The translations under genes and the position numbers were made by a program. A stretch of DNA of 8,998 nt from Desulfobia sp. (GTDB lineage Bacteria > Desulfobacterota > Desulfobulbia > Desulfobulbales > SURF-16), in NCBI GenBank assembly GCA_030608985.1, contig JAUWDC010000021.1, forward strand, positions 1 through 8,998, read 5' to 3'. Positions 1 to 5,698 of the stretch are shown here, piece after piece; position 1 is the stretch's first letter; every line of letters starts with the position of its first letter. The notes beneath the pieces are model-generated. The model did no database searches, was not told the DNA's origin, and was given only the letters and a program-made list of their open reading frames with translations.

Positions 1-64
1 GACTGTAAGAGGTGTCATCCTGAGATGACTTCAGGAAGGTGAGTTTTAAGATAAATTCAGAAAC

Positions 65-181
65 TCATTTTGTCCCATAAAGCAGACAAAATTCGGTAAT
101 CATTTGTTTGCGCTCATTAAGGGTGAACAGGAAATAAATGGGGCTTTCCATCAAGATTTTTAAAGCTTCTTTTCTTGTCAT
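65..181 (-). CDS. Small hypothetical protein, 38 aa
   Basis: This is a short ORF of 38 codons that begins MTRKEALKILMESPIYF and ends EFCLLYGTK. I do not recognise a named family. An AGGTGA Shine-Dalgarno sequence (minus strand) lies about five bases before the ATG, which is better than for several of the established genes here. The predicted peptide is amphipathic and mostly helical. It mixes charged residues (TRKE, NERK) with hydrophobic stretches and has no signal peptide or membrane segment. It reads away from tlyA on the same strand, about 465 bases downstream, so it probably has its own promoter. A 7-bp inverted repeat (40-46 with 61-67) covers its stop codon but has no T-run after it. 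It could be a true small protein or a chance ORF; the ribosome binding site and protein-like composition favour a real gene. Confidence 0.45.
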   Translation of the reverse strand: MTRKEALKILMESPIYFLFTLNERKQMITEFCLLYGTK

Positions 182-645
182 GGCTTCACCTGCTTAAGTT
201 GATTATCTCTAACTTCTTTTTTTTTGATCGTCTATCTAAATTTAATGCAATTAATATTCCACTATTCTGCCTCAGCATTATTTGTTGATATTTCAGTACG
301 TTGCCGGGGAAAATGTAGTTTTGATAATAAGTGCTCAAGTGGGTATATGGCCAATTGTAGGATTTGCCCCTGTCTTGCATTGGTGATATGGCTAGATTGT
401 AGCACCACAAGGCTCCACTTCGATACAGCATCAAATGTCTCATAGAGGGTTGTGTAACCTTCCCATTATAATGCCGCAGTCCAATAATACAGGGTTGGTA
501 ATACGTGAAGGCTTCCAGATAGGGTCAAATCGGGATGTTGATTATTTAATGCCTTACAATTTGTTTTGTGTGAAAAATAACAAGAAATATAAAGATTGCT
601 TGTGAAATGAAATAGTTACATCTGCTGTTAAGGCACTTATCCCGT
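182..645. other. Intergenic stretch without a convincing gene
   Basis: This is 464 AT-rich bases between the stop of tlyA and the start of the small ORF. Two overlapping ORFs of 85 and 73 codons occur on opposite strands, but neither has a ribosome binding site or a recognisable composition. A T9 run lies at 217-225. GCCTTA at 551-556 can pair with TAAGGC at 629-634, but no T-tract follows on the strand that would terminate tlyA. A CCCG/CGGG hairpin at 641-654 overlaps the tlyA stop codon. I see no clear terminator, promoter or RNA gene. Confidence 0.5.
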
Positions 646-1437
646 TCAATCGGGGTTCGATGTGAGATAGATAAGAAACTCTTTATTTCCTTTGGGACCC
701 AGAATGGGAGAGGCTGTTACTCCCTGGGAAATCAGTCCAAGAGATTCGGCAAAAGCAATTATATCGGCTATGACTTCTTCGTGAAGTGCAGGATCTTTTA
801 CAACGCCACCTTTCCCGACCTTTCCTTTCCCTACTTCAAACTGGGGTTTAATCAGTGCCAGGATAGACACTTTATTTTTAAAAAGAGGTATCAGTGGAGG
901 GATCAAAAGTTTCAGAGAGATGAAGGCCGCATCTATGACAGCAAGATCAATGGGATTCTTGATTTCTTCCCTGGTAAGGTATCTGGCATTAGTTCTTTCA
1001 AGGACGACCACTCTGGAATCCTGGCGGAGTTTCCAGTCCAATTGGCCATACCCCACGTCAACAGCATAGATTTTAGAGGCTTTATTCTGGAGGAGGCAGT
1101 CGCTAAAACCGCCGGTAGAGGCTCCAATATCAGCACAGATATAGCTTTCAGGGTTGATATCAAAAGACTCCAGGCCTTTTTCAAGCTTGAGCCCCCCACG
1201 GCTGACATAAGGGCACCTGGCCTTGATTTTAACCAGACACTTTTCAGCTACCTGACTTCCAGCCTTGTCAACGACCTCTCCATTAATAAGAACCTGTCCC
1301 GCTGCAATGAGAGCCTGGGCTTTGTGGCGGCTGGATGCGAGTTCTCGAAGAAGGAGAAGTTTATCCAGTCGAATTTTTTTTGAGCGAGACGCTTTTTCTG
1401 TCTTTTGACTTCTGTCCTCTGTCCTCTGATCAGCCAT
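646..1437 (-). CDS. tlyA: TlyA-type rRNA (cytidine-2'-O)-methyltransferase
   Basis: Family knowledge: TlyA methylates the ribose 2'-O of cytidines in rRNA, in some bacteria in both subunits, using S-adenosylmethionine. The protein has 263 residues, the usual size. An S4 RNA-binding domain spans about residues 22-80 ([20 protein letters not shown] onward). The family signature [13 protein letters not shown] is at 77-89. The SAM-binding loop [11 protein letters not shown] is at 103-113, and VIDAAFIS and [11 protein letters not shown] lie at about 167-174 and 196-206. By analogy with FtsJ, the catalytic K-D-K-E set is probably K84, D169, K197 and E253. The ATG overlaps the glmM stop (ATGGCTGA), there is no Shine-Dalgarno, and no other start codon precedes the S4 domain, so translation is probably coupled to glmM. 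Oddity: residues about 4-15 are encoded by a 7-bp-period repeat, giving a non-family hydrophilic extension. Confidence 0.93.
   Translation of the reverse strand: MADQRTEDRSQKTEKASRSKKIRLDKLLLLRELASSRHKAQALIAAGQVLINGEVVDKAGSQVAEKCLVKIKARCPYVSRGGLKLEKGLESFDINPESYICADIGASTGGFSDCLLQNKASKIYAVDVGYGQLDWKLRQDSRVVVLERTNARYLTREEIKNPIDLAVIDAAFISLKLLIPPLIPLFKNKVSILALIKPQFEVGKGKVGKGGVVKDPALHEEVIADIIAFAESLGLISQGVTASPILGPKGNKEFLIYLTSNPD
1394..1428 (-). repeat. Heptad tandem repeat (CAGAGGA type) inside the start of tlyA
   Basis: Read on the minus strand, five consecutive 7-base units occur: CAGAGGA, CAGAGGA, CAGAAGT, CAAAAGA and CAGAAAA. They decay away from the consensus with distance from the tlyA start codon. 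The array is translated as part of the TlyA N-terminal extension ([12 protein letters not shown]). The same type of array is present on the plus strand at the right edge of the window. Confidence 0.75.
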
Positions 1438-2779
1438 TAGCTTTTTCGATCATATGGCAAAGTTCATCCGCCATTGTGTCGATGGTGTCAAAGTTTTTCC
1501 CTTCAGCCATGACCCTGACAACAGGCTCTGTGCCAGAGAGACGAACAAGTATGCGGCCGTCATTGCCAAGTTTTTCTTCCATGGTTTTGACGGTTTCATG
1601 AAAGGCCGGAATAAGATCAAGATCGATCCGCTTTGATGTCCGTACATTTTTGAGGACCTGGGGGAAAGACTCCATGATTGTGCTGAGTTCCGAAAGAGGT
1701 TTCTTGCGCTTGATCATAATGGAAAGAAGCTGCAGCGCTGCAAGAATCCCATCACCTGTCGTGTTGTGATCAAGAAAAATCAGATGTCCGGACTGCTCCC
1801 CGCCGAAAGAATATTTCTTTTTGCGCATTTCTTCGACTACATATCTGTCTCCGACCTGGGTTCTGACAAGTTTGCCTTTCATTTTCTTCATGGCAACTTC
1901 AAGGCCCATGTTACTCATGACAGTGGCAACCAAGGTCTTTTTCTTTAATTTTTTCTTCGTCATGAGATCACGGGCACAGATGGCCATGATGTGATCGCCA
2001 TCGACAATATTTCCTTTTTCATCAGAAACTATAAGTCGATCTCCGTCACCATCCAGGGCAATCCCGATGTTGGCGCCGGTCTTTTTGACGATCTCTGCCA
2101 TCCGTTGGGGGTAGAGAGCTCCGCATTCATCATTAATGTTTTTTCCGTCAGGTTCCACACCGATTTTTGTGACCTTGGCACCCAGCTCCTCAAAGACATG
2201 GGGCGCAACGCCATAGGTAGCACCGTTTGCACAATCGAGAACAACATGGAAATCATCAAGCGTGTAATGTGAAGGGAAGGTGTGTTTCAGAAAGACGATA
2301 TATCTTCCGCGACAATCCTGGATTCGGTATGCCTTGCCAACTTCATCTGCCACCGGTCGCAATGCCGCCATTTTCTGGCTGAAAATGAGATCTTCAATGT
2401 CAGCTTCCTGTTCGTCAGGGAGTTTATAGCCTGTCCGGGAGAAGATCTTGATCCCATTATCCTGGAAGGGATTGTGGGAAGCAGATATAACCACACCGGC
2501 GTCGGCGCGCATGCTTGTAGTGATAAATGCGATACCAGGTGTCGGTAGAGGCCCTGACAGCAGGACATCAACACCCATGGAGCAGATGCCGGCGGCAAGG
2601 GCATTTTCAAGCATATAGCAGGAAAGACGGGTGTCTTTTCCAATAACAATACGATGACCATGTTTGAAATCTTTTACCAGAAAGGCGATACCTCGACCAA
2701 CCTGCATGGCAATCTCTGTAGTCATGGGATAGATGTTGGCAACTCCCCGAATACCATCGGTTCCAAAAAGTCTTTTCAT
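1430..2779 (-). CDS. glmM: Phosphoglucosamine mutase GlmM
   Basis: This enzyme converts glucosamine-6-phosphate to glucosamine-1-phosphate, the precursor of UDP-GlcNAc for peptidoglycan and lipopolysaccharide, in the cytoplasm. The 449 residues match the family length. The N-terminus [15 protein letters not shown] is characteristic. The phosphoserine loop ISASHNP places the catalytic serine at S101. The metal loop DGDGDR gives D243, D245 and D247. The sugar-recognition loop GGEQSGH is at 326-332 and the phosphate-binding loop RLSGTEP is at 413-419. An AAGGAA ribosome binding site lies seven bases before the ATG. It follows cdaR with a 136-base gap largely filled by a hairpin repeat, and overlaps tlyA by eight bases. 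In Firmicutes, GlmM is also known to bind and inhibit CdaA; whether it does so here is inference from gene order. Confidence 0.97.
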   Translation of the reverse strand: MKRLFGTDGIRGVANIYPMTTEIAMQVGRGIAFLVKDFKHGHRIVIGKDTRLSCYMLENALAAGICSMGVDVLLSGPLPTPGIAFITTSMRADAGVVISASHNPFQDNGIKIFSRTGYKLPDEQEADIEDLIFSQKMAALRPVADEVGKAYRIQDCRGRYIVFLKHTFPSHYTLDDFHVVLDCANGATYGVAPHVFEELGAKVTKIGVEPDGKNINDECGALYPQRMAEIVKKTGANIGIALDGDGDRLIVSDEKGNIVDGDHIMAICARDLMTKKKLKKKTLVATVMSNMGLEVAMKKMKGKLVRTQVGDRYVVEEMRKKKYSFGGEQSGHLIFLDHNTTGDGILAALQLLSIMIKRKKPLSELSTIMESFPQVLKNVRTSKRIDLDLIPAFHETVKTMEEKLGNDGRILVRLSGTEPVVRVMAEGKNFDTIDTMADELCHMIEKANG

Positions 2780-2804
2780 GAATTATTTCCTTACCATGTA
2801 TTTT

Positions 2805-2919
2805 TGATGAAGTCGTAAAAACTATAAATTAACCACAGAGGGCACAGAGAGCACAGAGAAATCTTTTTTATTACAAACAGTTACCTCTGTGATCTCTGTG
2901 GTGAGAAAAGATTTTTTAC
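2805..2919. repeat. CACAGAG hairpin repeat element, copy 1
   Basis: This is an element of about 115 bp that matches a second copy at 7758-7878 over nearly its whole length and in the same orientation. The order is: end sequence TGATGAAGTCGTAAAA, a short AT segment, three CACAGAG units in 9-bp steps (2834-2840, 2843-2849, 2852-2858), an AT-rich loop, two CTCTGTG units (2885-2891, 2894-2900), then GTGAGAAAAG and TTTTTTACG. The ends CGTAAAAA and TTTTTTACG are themselves inverted. The right arm has one unit fewer than copy 2. It sits between cdaR and glmM, so it would form a hairpin in their shared transcript, and its right end contains the cdaR stop codon. It resembles non-autonomous palindromic elements, but no transposase is nearby. 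Confidence 0.85.
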
Positions 2920-3914
2920 GGCCCTTTTGAACTTTGTTCCTGAGGTGGGCTTCCTGAAATGTTTTGTATCTCAACAACGATTGTCTCAGGTTGAATGGAA
3001 GAAATTTGAACCCCCTTTACTGCAATCACATCAACAGGAATAGTGTGGGTGCCGGACGATAAATTTTTTACTTTGAGCTTTGCGGTAAACAATGTCGCAA
3101 GTTTCTTTTTGTCCCCTGATATGGAGAGAGGAACGCCGGCTGTCACGGTAATGAATTTTGGATCCAGAATATAATTGATCTTTTTATTTGTTACGTTCAG
3201 GAGGACAGGGATGTTTTTAATTGTTTTTGTGACTCTTTTTTCCCGGATGACAATGTTGGCGTTGACAATTGTTTCTCCTAGAAGATCTGTAATGTCCTGT
3301 GACAGATCAAGAGATGTTGCAATCTGGAAAGAGTGTGTAAAACCCTGAATGTCGATGGGAAGAGTAGAAAATCTTTTTTCCTTTTCCAGGATTCTCTGGG
3401 GGCCCGTCATCGGAATAGTCGGCGGATCAAGTTTGACGGAAACAAGTTCAAAACCTTTTTTGGGCTTACCGGTTGTGACAGCAATTATCGGAATGTTTTT
3501 CTGGATAAGCCTGTCCATCTGGAGAATGAGATCAGTGGGTTTAATGCGCAGCAATCGGACGCCACTTGGCAATGAAATAGTTTCAGGGGTATTTTTTACA
3601 ACAATAGTTCCCGGAGTAGCATCGGAAAGGTCAACAGCGCGGGAAATGTGGCGGTCGGTTATTCTCCGTATCAGGCCGCGGGGCCCATTTACGGTAATTT
3701 CAATCTGGTTTGTGAACTGATTGGAAATAATAAGGTTCTGGGGCAAATTAACAATCTCTACAGGAATAGACAAGGTCATATCGACCTTGTCTTCTCCTAC
3801 GACGAAGTACCAGAGAAAGATGGCGAAGAAAAAAGAGAACAATTTCAGGACCCAGTTTTTGGGCCATGACCTGCTACGCCAGAAATTTATTTGCGCTGCA
3901 ACCAGTTTTTCCAT
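2916..3914 (-). CDS. cdaR: CdaR-like YbbR-domain protein, regulator of diadenylate cyclase
   Basis: The protein has 332 residues. It has a short cytoplasmic N-terminus, one membrane segment at about 22-40 (WVLKLFSFFFAIFLWYFVVG), and a long extracytoplasmic part. This part holds about three YbbR-type beta repeats (roughly 44-134, 136-228 and 232-318), each ending in a pattern like IKPTDLILQM or IQPETIVVEI. The tail is Pro/Gln/Ser-rich (SGSPPQEQSSKGP). Family knowledge: CdaR binds the membrane cyclase CdaA and modulates c-di-AMP production. It starts inside cdaA with a 28-base overlap. There is no Shine-Dalgarno and no alternative start before the membrane helix, which suggests coupled translation. 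The TAA stop lies in the terminal bases of the adjacent repeat. The B. subtilis protein is usually described with four YbbR units, so this one appears shorter. Confidence 0.88.
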   Translation of the reverse strand: MEKLVAAQINFWRSRSWPKNWVLKLFSFFFAIFLWYFVVGEDKVDMTLSIPVEIVNLPQNLIISNQFTNQIEITVNGPRGLIRRITDRHISRAVDLSDATPGTIVVKNTPETISLPSGVRLLRIKPTDLILQMDRLIQKNIPIIAVTTGKPKKGFELVSVKLDPPTIPMTGPQRILEKEKRFSTLPIDIQGFTHSFQIATSLDLSQDITDLLGETIVNANIVIREKRVTKTIKNIPVLLNVTNKKINYILDPKFITVTAGVPLSISGDKKKLATLFTAKLKVKNLSSGTHTIPVDVIAVKGVQISSIQPETIVVEIQNISGSPPQEQSSKGP

Positions 3915-4678
3915 TTGGTGGTATCAAATTCTTTGGGAATAAAAATAGCTTCAAGACGATTTCTTAATGACGGGATATCCAGATCACTGGTTATCCCACC
4001 ATGGAGAACCAATGAAATTCGTTTTGTTTCTTCGGAAACAACAATAACGACAGCATCGGTTTCTTCTGATATGCCAATGGCTGCCCGATGGCGGGTGCCA
4101 AGATCTTTGCTGATATATGGATTCCTGGTAAGAGGTAACACTGAGCGGGCTGAAATAATTCTTCCTTTGCTGATGATGACGCCTCCGTCATGGAGAGGGG
4201 ACTCAGGGTAGAAAAGGCTGACCAGTAATTCCATTGATACCTTGGCATCAATCATATGCGAAGACTCGATGTAATCCTGGAGGCCGGTTTCTCTTTCAAC
4301 AACAATGAGGCTGCCGATCTGTCTGTCCGAGAGATACTTGGTCGCCTTGACAATTTCTTCAAGAAACTTTCCCGGATCTTCAGATGTTTTTGAGAAAGGA
4401 GTTTGACCTACCTGGGTCAAGGCGCGTCGAATATCCCGCTGGAAAACAATAATGATGATAAGAAAAATAGAACTGAGAAATGTTCCAAGGAGCCAGTAAA
4501 GTGTCATGAATTCCAGCTCGCGGGCTCCAAAATACATGACAATAAGAACACCAATGCCAACCACCATCTGGAAGGCTCTTGTACCCTTGATGAGAAGTAT
4601 TATTCGATAAATAATGAAGGAGACGATCAGGATATCAAGAATATCCTGCCATCGTAATGACTTCAGAAGTTCTATCAT
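3887..4678 (-). CDS. cdaA: Diadenylate cyclase CdaA (membrane DisA_N/DAC domain)
   Basis: CdaA joins two ATP into cyclic di-AMP, a second messenger that in studied bacteria controls potassium and osmolyte balance and wall homeostasis. The protein has 263 residues. Three membrane helices lie at about 12-30, 36-51 and 58-79, followed by the cytoplasmic cyclase domain at about 105-250. The nucleotide motifs are visible: SPLHDGGVII at 160-169 (the usual DGA is DGG, 164-166) and GTRHRAAIGIS at 194-204 with R196-H197-R198. The ATG at 4678 is the only plausible start, since an in-frame stop lies just upstream. No clear Shine-Dalgarno is visible. It is first in the cdaA-cdaR-glmM-tlyA unit, and a likely promoter lies about 80 bases upstream. 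The identity is firm. The effect of the A-to-G change is unknown but probably mild. Confidence 0.95.
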   Translation of the reverse strand: MIELLKSLRWQDILDILIVSFIIYRIILLIKGTRAFQMVVGIGVLIVMYFGARELEFMTLYWLLGTFLSSIFLIIIIVFQRDIRRALTQVGQTPFSKTSEDPGKFLEEIVKATKYLSDRQIGSLIVVERETGLQDYIESSHMIDAKVSMELLVSLFYPESPLHDGGVIISKGRIISARSVLPLTRNPYISKDLGTRHRAAIGISEETDAVVIVVSEETKRISLVLHGGITSDLDIPSLRNRLEAIFIPKEFDTTKWKNWLQRK

Positions 4679-4758
4679 TGTTGTACAATAGGCATGTCAG
4701 GCCCCGGCTGAGAGAGTATGAATATTGACAAAATAAAAGAATTATTCATCATGCTGAA

Positions 4759-4790
4759 ATTATATCAAGAATTTCAAATAATTGTATCAA
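4759..4790 (-). promoter_or_regulatory. Candidate promoter of the cdaA operon (extended -10)
   Basis: On the minus strand TGATATAAT (4759-4767) fits the extended -10 consensus TGnTATAAT exactly. A TTGATA hexamer lies at 4785-4790 with a long 20-base spacer, so the promoter may depend mainly on the extended -10. Transcription would start near 4752 and leave a leader of about 75 bases before cdaA. Confidence 0.5.
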
Positions 4791-4952
4791 AGTTATTGAG
4801 ATCTGTATATATTTTTCCCAGAGTAAAGTGAAATTTGTTATATGGTGTCTGAATTGTTCATGCAAATCTTTTACTTTTTTAATTTTGATCTGTATCGTCG
4901 TGGTTCTTTACCGAAAACACTATTGAATCAGGGAGAAGTGAAAAGGATGATC

Positions 4953-4981
4953 TTGACAGGGGGAATAAAGTAATTTATATA
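4953..4981 (+). promoter_or_regulatory. Candidate sigma70-type promoter of rpsT
   Basis: A perfect -35 TTGACA (4953-4958) is followed after 17 bases by TATATA (4976-4981). An overlapping TATAAC at 4978-4983 is a slightly better -10 at a 19-base spacing. The start point would fall near 4988-4990, giving an rpsT leader of close to 90 bases. Confidence 0.6.
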
Positions 4982-5015
4982 ACTTGTTTCGTGTTTGCAT
5001 GAAGCAGTATGATTC

Positions 5016-5033
5016 ACCCTTATTTAACAGGGT
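5016..5033 (+). other. Small hairpin in the rpsT leader
   Basis: ACCCT (5016-5020) pairs with AGGGT (5029-5033) across an eight-base loop, about 45 bases before the rpsT start. There is no T-tract, so it is not a terminator. It could be part of a translational control structure, but the stem is short and may be chance. Confidence 0.3.
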
Positions 5034-5064
5034 ATTGATCACAATTTGATATAAATAGTTTAGC

Positions 5065-5079
5065 AGGAGTTTTATTTTG
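5065..5079 (+). promoter_or_regulatory. Ribosome binding site that fixes the TTG start of rpsT
   Basis: AGGAG at 5065-5069 stands seven bases before TTG at 5077. The codons after the TTG read ANHKSALKR, the invariant S20 N-terminus, and no ATG or GTG lies at the equivalent position. This makes TTG the start codon with good confidence. Confidence 0.85.
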
Positions 5080-5361
5080 GCAAATCATAAATCAGCGTTA
5101 AAAAGAAATCGACAAAGTCTTGTCAGAAGGGCTCGTAACCGAGCAAATAAAAGCAAAGTCAAAACAGCTGTCAGGGCGGTAGATGAGGCAATTGAGCAAG
5201 GAGCTGTAGAAGCAGCTCAGGCAGCTCTTATCGTGGCAATCCCTGTTATCCAGAAAGCTGCCAGTAAAGGGACATTCCATAGAAAAACAGCATCACGGAA
5301 GGTGTCACGCCTGACTAAAAGGGTTAATGGTTTTGTTGCAGGTGCCCAAGCCGCTGAATAA
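5077..5361 (+). CDS. rpsT: 30S ribosomal protein S20
   Basis: S20 is a primary 16S rRNA-binding protein of the small subunit. It has 94 residues, close to the usual 85-95. The N-terminus (M)ANHKSALKRNRQSLVRRARN is the family signature. The body is strongly basic and helical, including KGTFHRKTASRKVSRLTKRV at about 64-83. The start codon is TTG with an AGGAG site upstream. E. coli rpsT is also known to start with UUG, and there the weak start is part of feedback control by S20 itself; the same may apply here but is not shown by sequence. The gene is monocistronic: it has its own promoter upstream and a strong intrinsic terminator 85 bases after the stop. Confidence 0.97.
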   Translation: MANHKSALKRNRQSLVRRARNRANKSKVKTAVRAVDEAIEQGAVEAAQAALIVAIPVIQKAASKGTFHRKTASRKVSRLTKRVNGFVAGAQAAE

Positions 5362-5371
5362 GTGATGGTGC

Positions 5372-5392
5372 TACTCTCCATAAAGGGGGGTA
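5372..5392 (+). other. G-rich hairpin after rpsT
   Basis: TACTCTCC (5372-5379) pairs with GGGGGGTA (5385-5392), with two G-U pairs, around an ATAAA loop, ten bases after the rpsT stop. It lacks a T-tract. It may stabilise the 3' end of the rpsT mRNA ahead of the true terminator. Confidence 0.35.
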
Positions 5393-5445
5393 AAAGCCAG
5401 CAATGTCAAATTTGATAATCGATTCAGAAGAAATTAACTGAACGT

Positions 5446-5488
5446 AAGCCATGGACTTCCTTTTTTGGAGGTGCATGGCTTTTTTTTT
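5446..5488 (+). terminator. Intrinsic terminator of rpsT
   Basis: AAGCCATG (5446-5453) pairs with CATGGCTT (5474-5481). After one G/G mismatch, ACTTCC (5455-5460) continues the stem with GGAGGT (5467-5472, one G-U), closing a T6 loop. A T8 tract follows at 5481-5488. This is a strong, textbook rho-independent terminator that should separate rpsT from the trp genes. Confidence 0.9.
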
Positions 5489-5614
5489 GTAGGAGTTCAC
5501 CAGCACCTCACGGAGTCTGCGCTTACCTCTTCGTCCGTTTTGGCCTTCTCACATAGAGGGGCTATAGTTTGAAGTCCCAAACGGACAAATCTAAGGCACT
5601 GGTAAACTCCTACA
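5488..5614. repeat. Imperfect inverted-repeat element upstream of trpE
   Basis: The outer arms TGTAGGAGTTCACCAG (5488-5503) and CTGGTAAACTCCTACA (5599-5614) are complementary at 15 of 16 positions. Inner arms GTCCGTTT (5533-5540) and AAACGGAC (5579-5586) are perfectly complementary. Between them, TGCGCTTA on the left resembles the complement of TAAGGCA on the right, with about 14 extra bases in the left arm. The whole stretch can fold into one long interrupted hairpin. It has no ORF and abuts the terminator T-tract exactly. A non-autonomous mobile element (MITE-like) is the likeliest reading; a structured trp leader is the alternative. Confidence 0.65.
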
Positions 5615-5636
5615 GCTTCGAGTTTTACTTAGGTTT

Positions 5637-5665
5637 ATAGTTCTTGTGGAACTATTATTTTTTTT
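5637..5665 (+). terminator. Weak terminator-like hairpin just before trpE
   Basis: ATAGTTC (5637-5643) pairs with GAACTAT (5649-5655) around a TTGTG loop, followed by TA and a T8 run (5658-5665). The shape is that of an intrinsic terminator, but only two of the seven pairs are G-C. It lies 33 bases before the trpE start, where an attenuator would act. No leader peptide with tandem Trp codons is visible: there is no ATG between 5489 and 5698. Confidence 0.4.
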
Positions 5666-5698
5666 ACTTATAAGAAACGTCATAAAGGGAAAATTTCA

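Larger units (their letters stand above)
4679..5076. other. Divergent intergenic region between cdaA and rpsT
   Basis: These 398 AT-rich bases contain no ORF of note. They carry a candidate promoter toward cdaA near 4759-4790, a candidate promoter toward rpsT at 4953-4981, and a short hairpin in the rpsT leader at 5016-5033. A second perfect TTGACA occurs at 4725-4730 on the plus strand without a matching -10. The stretch 4791-4950 shows nothing I can assign. Confidence 0.6.
5362..5698. other. rpsT-trpE intergenic region
   Basis: This 337-base gap has no coding ORF. In order it contains a G-rich hairpin (5372-5392), two short perfect palindromes TCAAATTTGA (5406-5415) and AATCGATT (5417-5424), the rpsT terminator, an imperfect inverted-repeat element, and a weak terminator-like hairpin before trpE. 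No convincing trpE promoter is visible. The best -10 is TATAAG at 5669-5674 with a poor TTGTG-like -35 at an over-long spacing. Confidence 0.6.

Noticed and set aside
14..35. Two mutually exclusive small hairpins at the left edge (GTCATC/GATGAC and CCTGA/TCAGG)
   Set aside because: The stems are short, there is no T-tract, and there is no complete gene context at the window edge, so neither a terminator nor a switch can be supported.
186..443. 85-codon minus-strand ORF just upstream of the 38-codon ORF, ending five bases before its ATG
   Set aside because: There is no ribosome binding site, the composition is unlike a folded protein (many Y, N, W and a KKKK run), and no family is recognisable. 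The proximity to the small ORF is suggestive but not enough.
224..445. 73-codon plus-strand ORF in the same region
   Set aside because: It is Cys-rich with low-complexity composition, lacks a ribosome binding site and overlaps the ORF on the other strand; likely chance.
781..1383. 200-codon plus-strand ORF antisense to tlyA
   Set aside because: It is a frame shadow of the tlyA coding sequence; tlyA has all family motifs.
2834..2900. CACAGAG arrays as a CRISPR array
   Set aside because: The units are 7 bases with 2-base spacers, arranged as an inverted pair; there are no CRISPR-length repeats or spacers and no cas gene.
4725..4753. Perfect TTGACA on the plus strand as a further rpsT promoter
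   Set aside because: No acceptable -10 lies at 16-18 bases, and the site is more than 300 bases from rpsT.
5644..5674. TTGTGG plus TATAAG as the trpE promoter
   Set aside because: The -35 match is poor and the spacer is 19 bases; mentioned only as the best of weak options.
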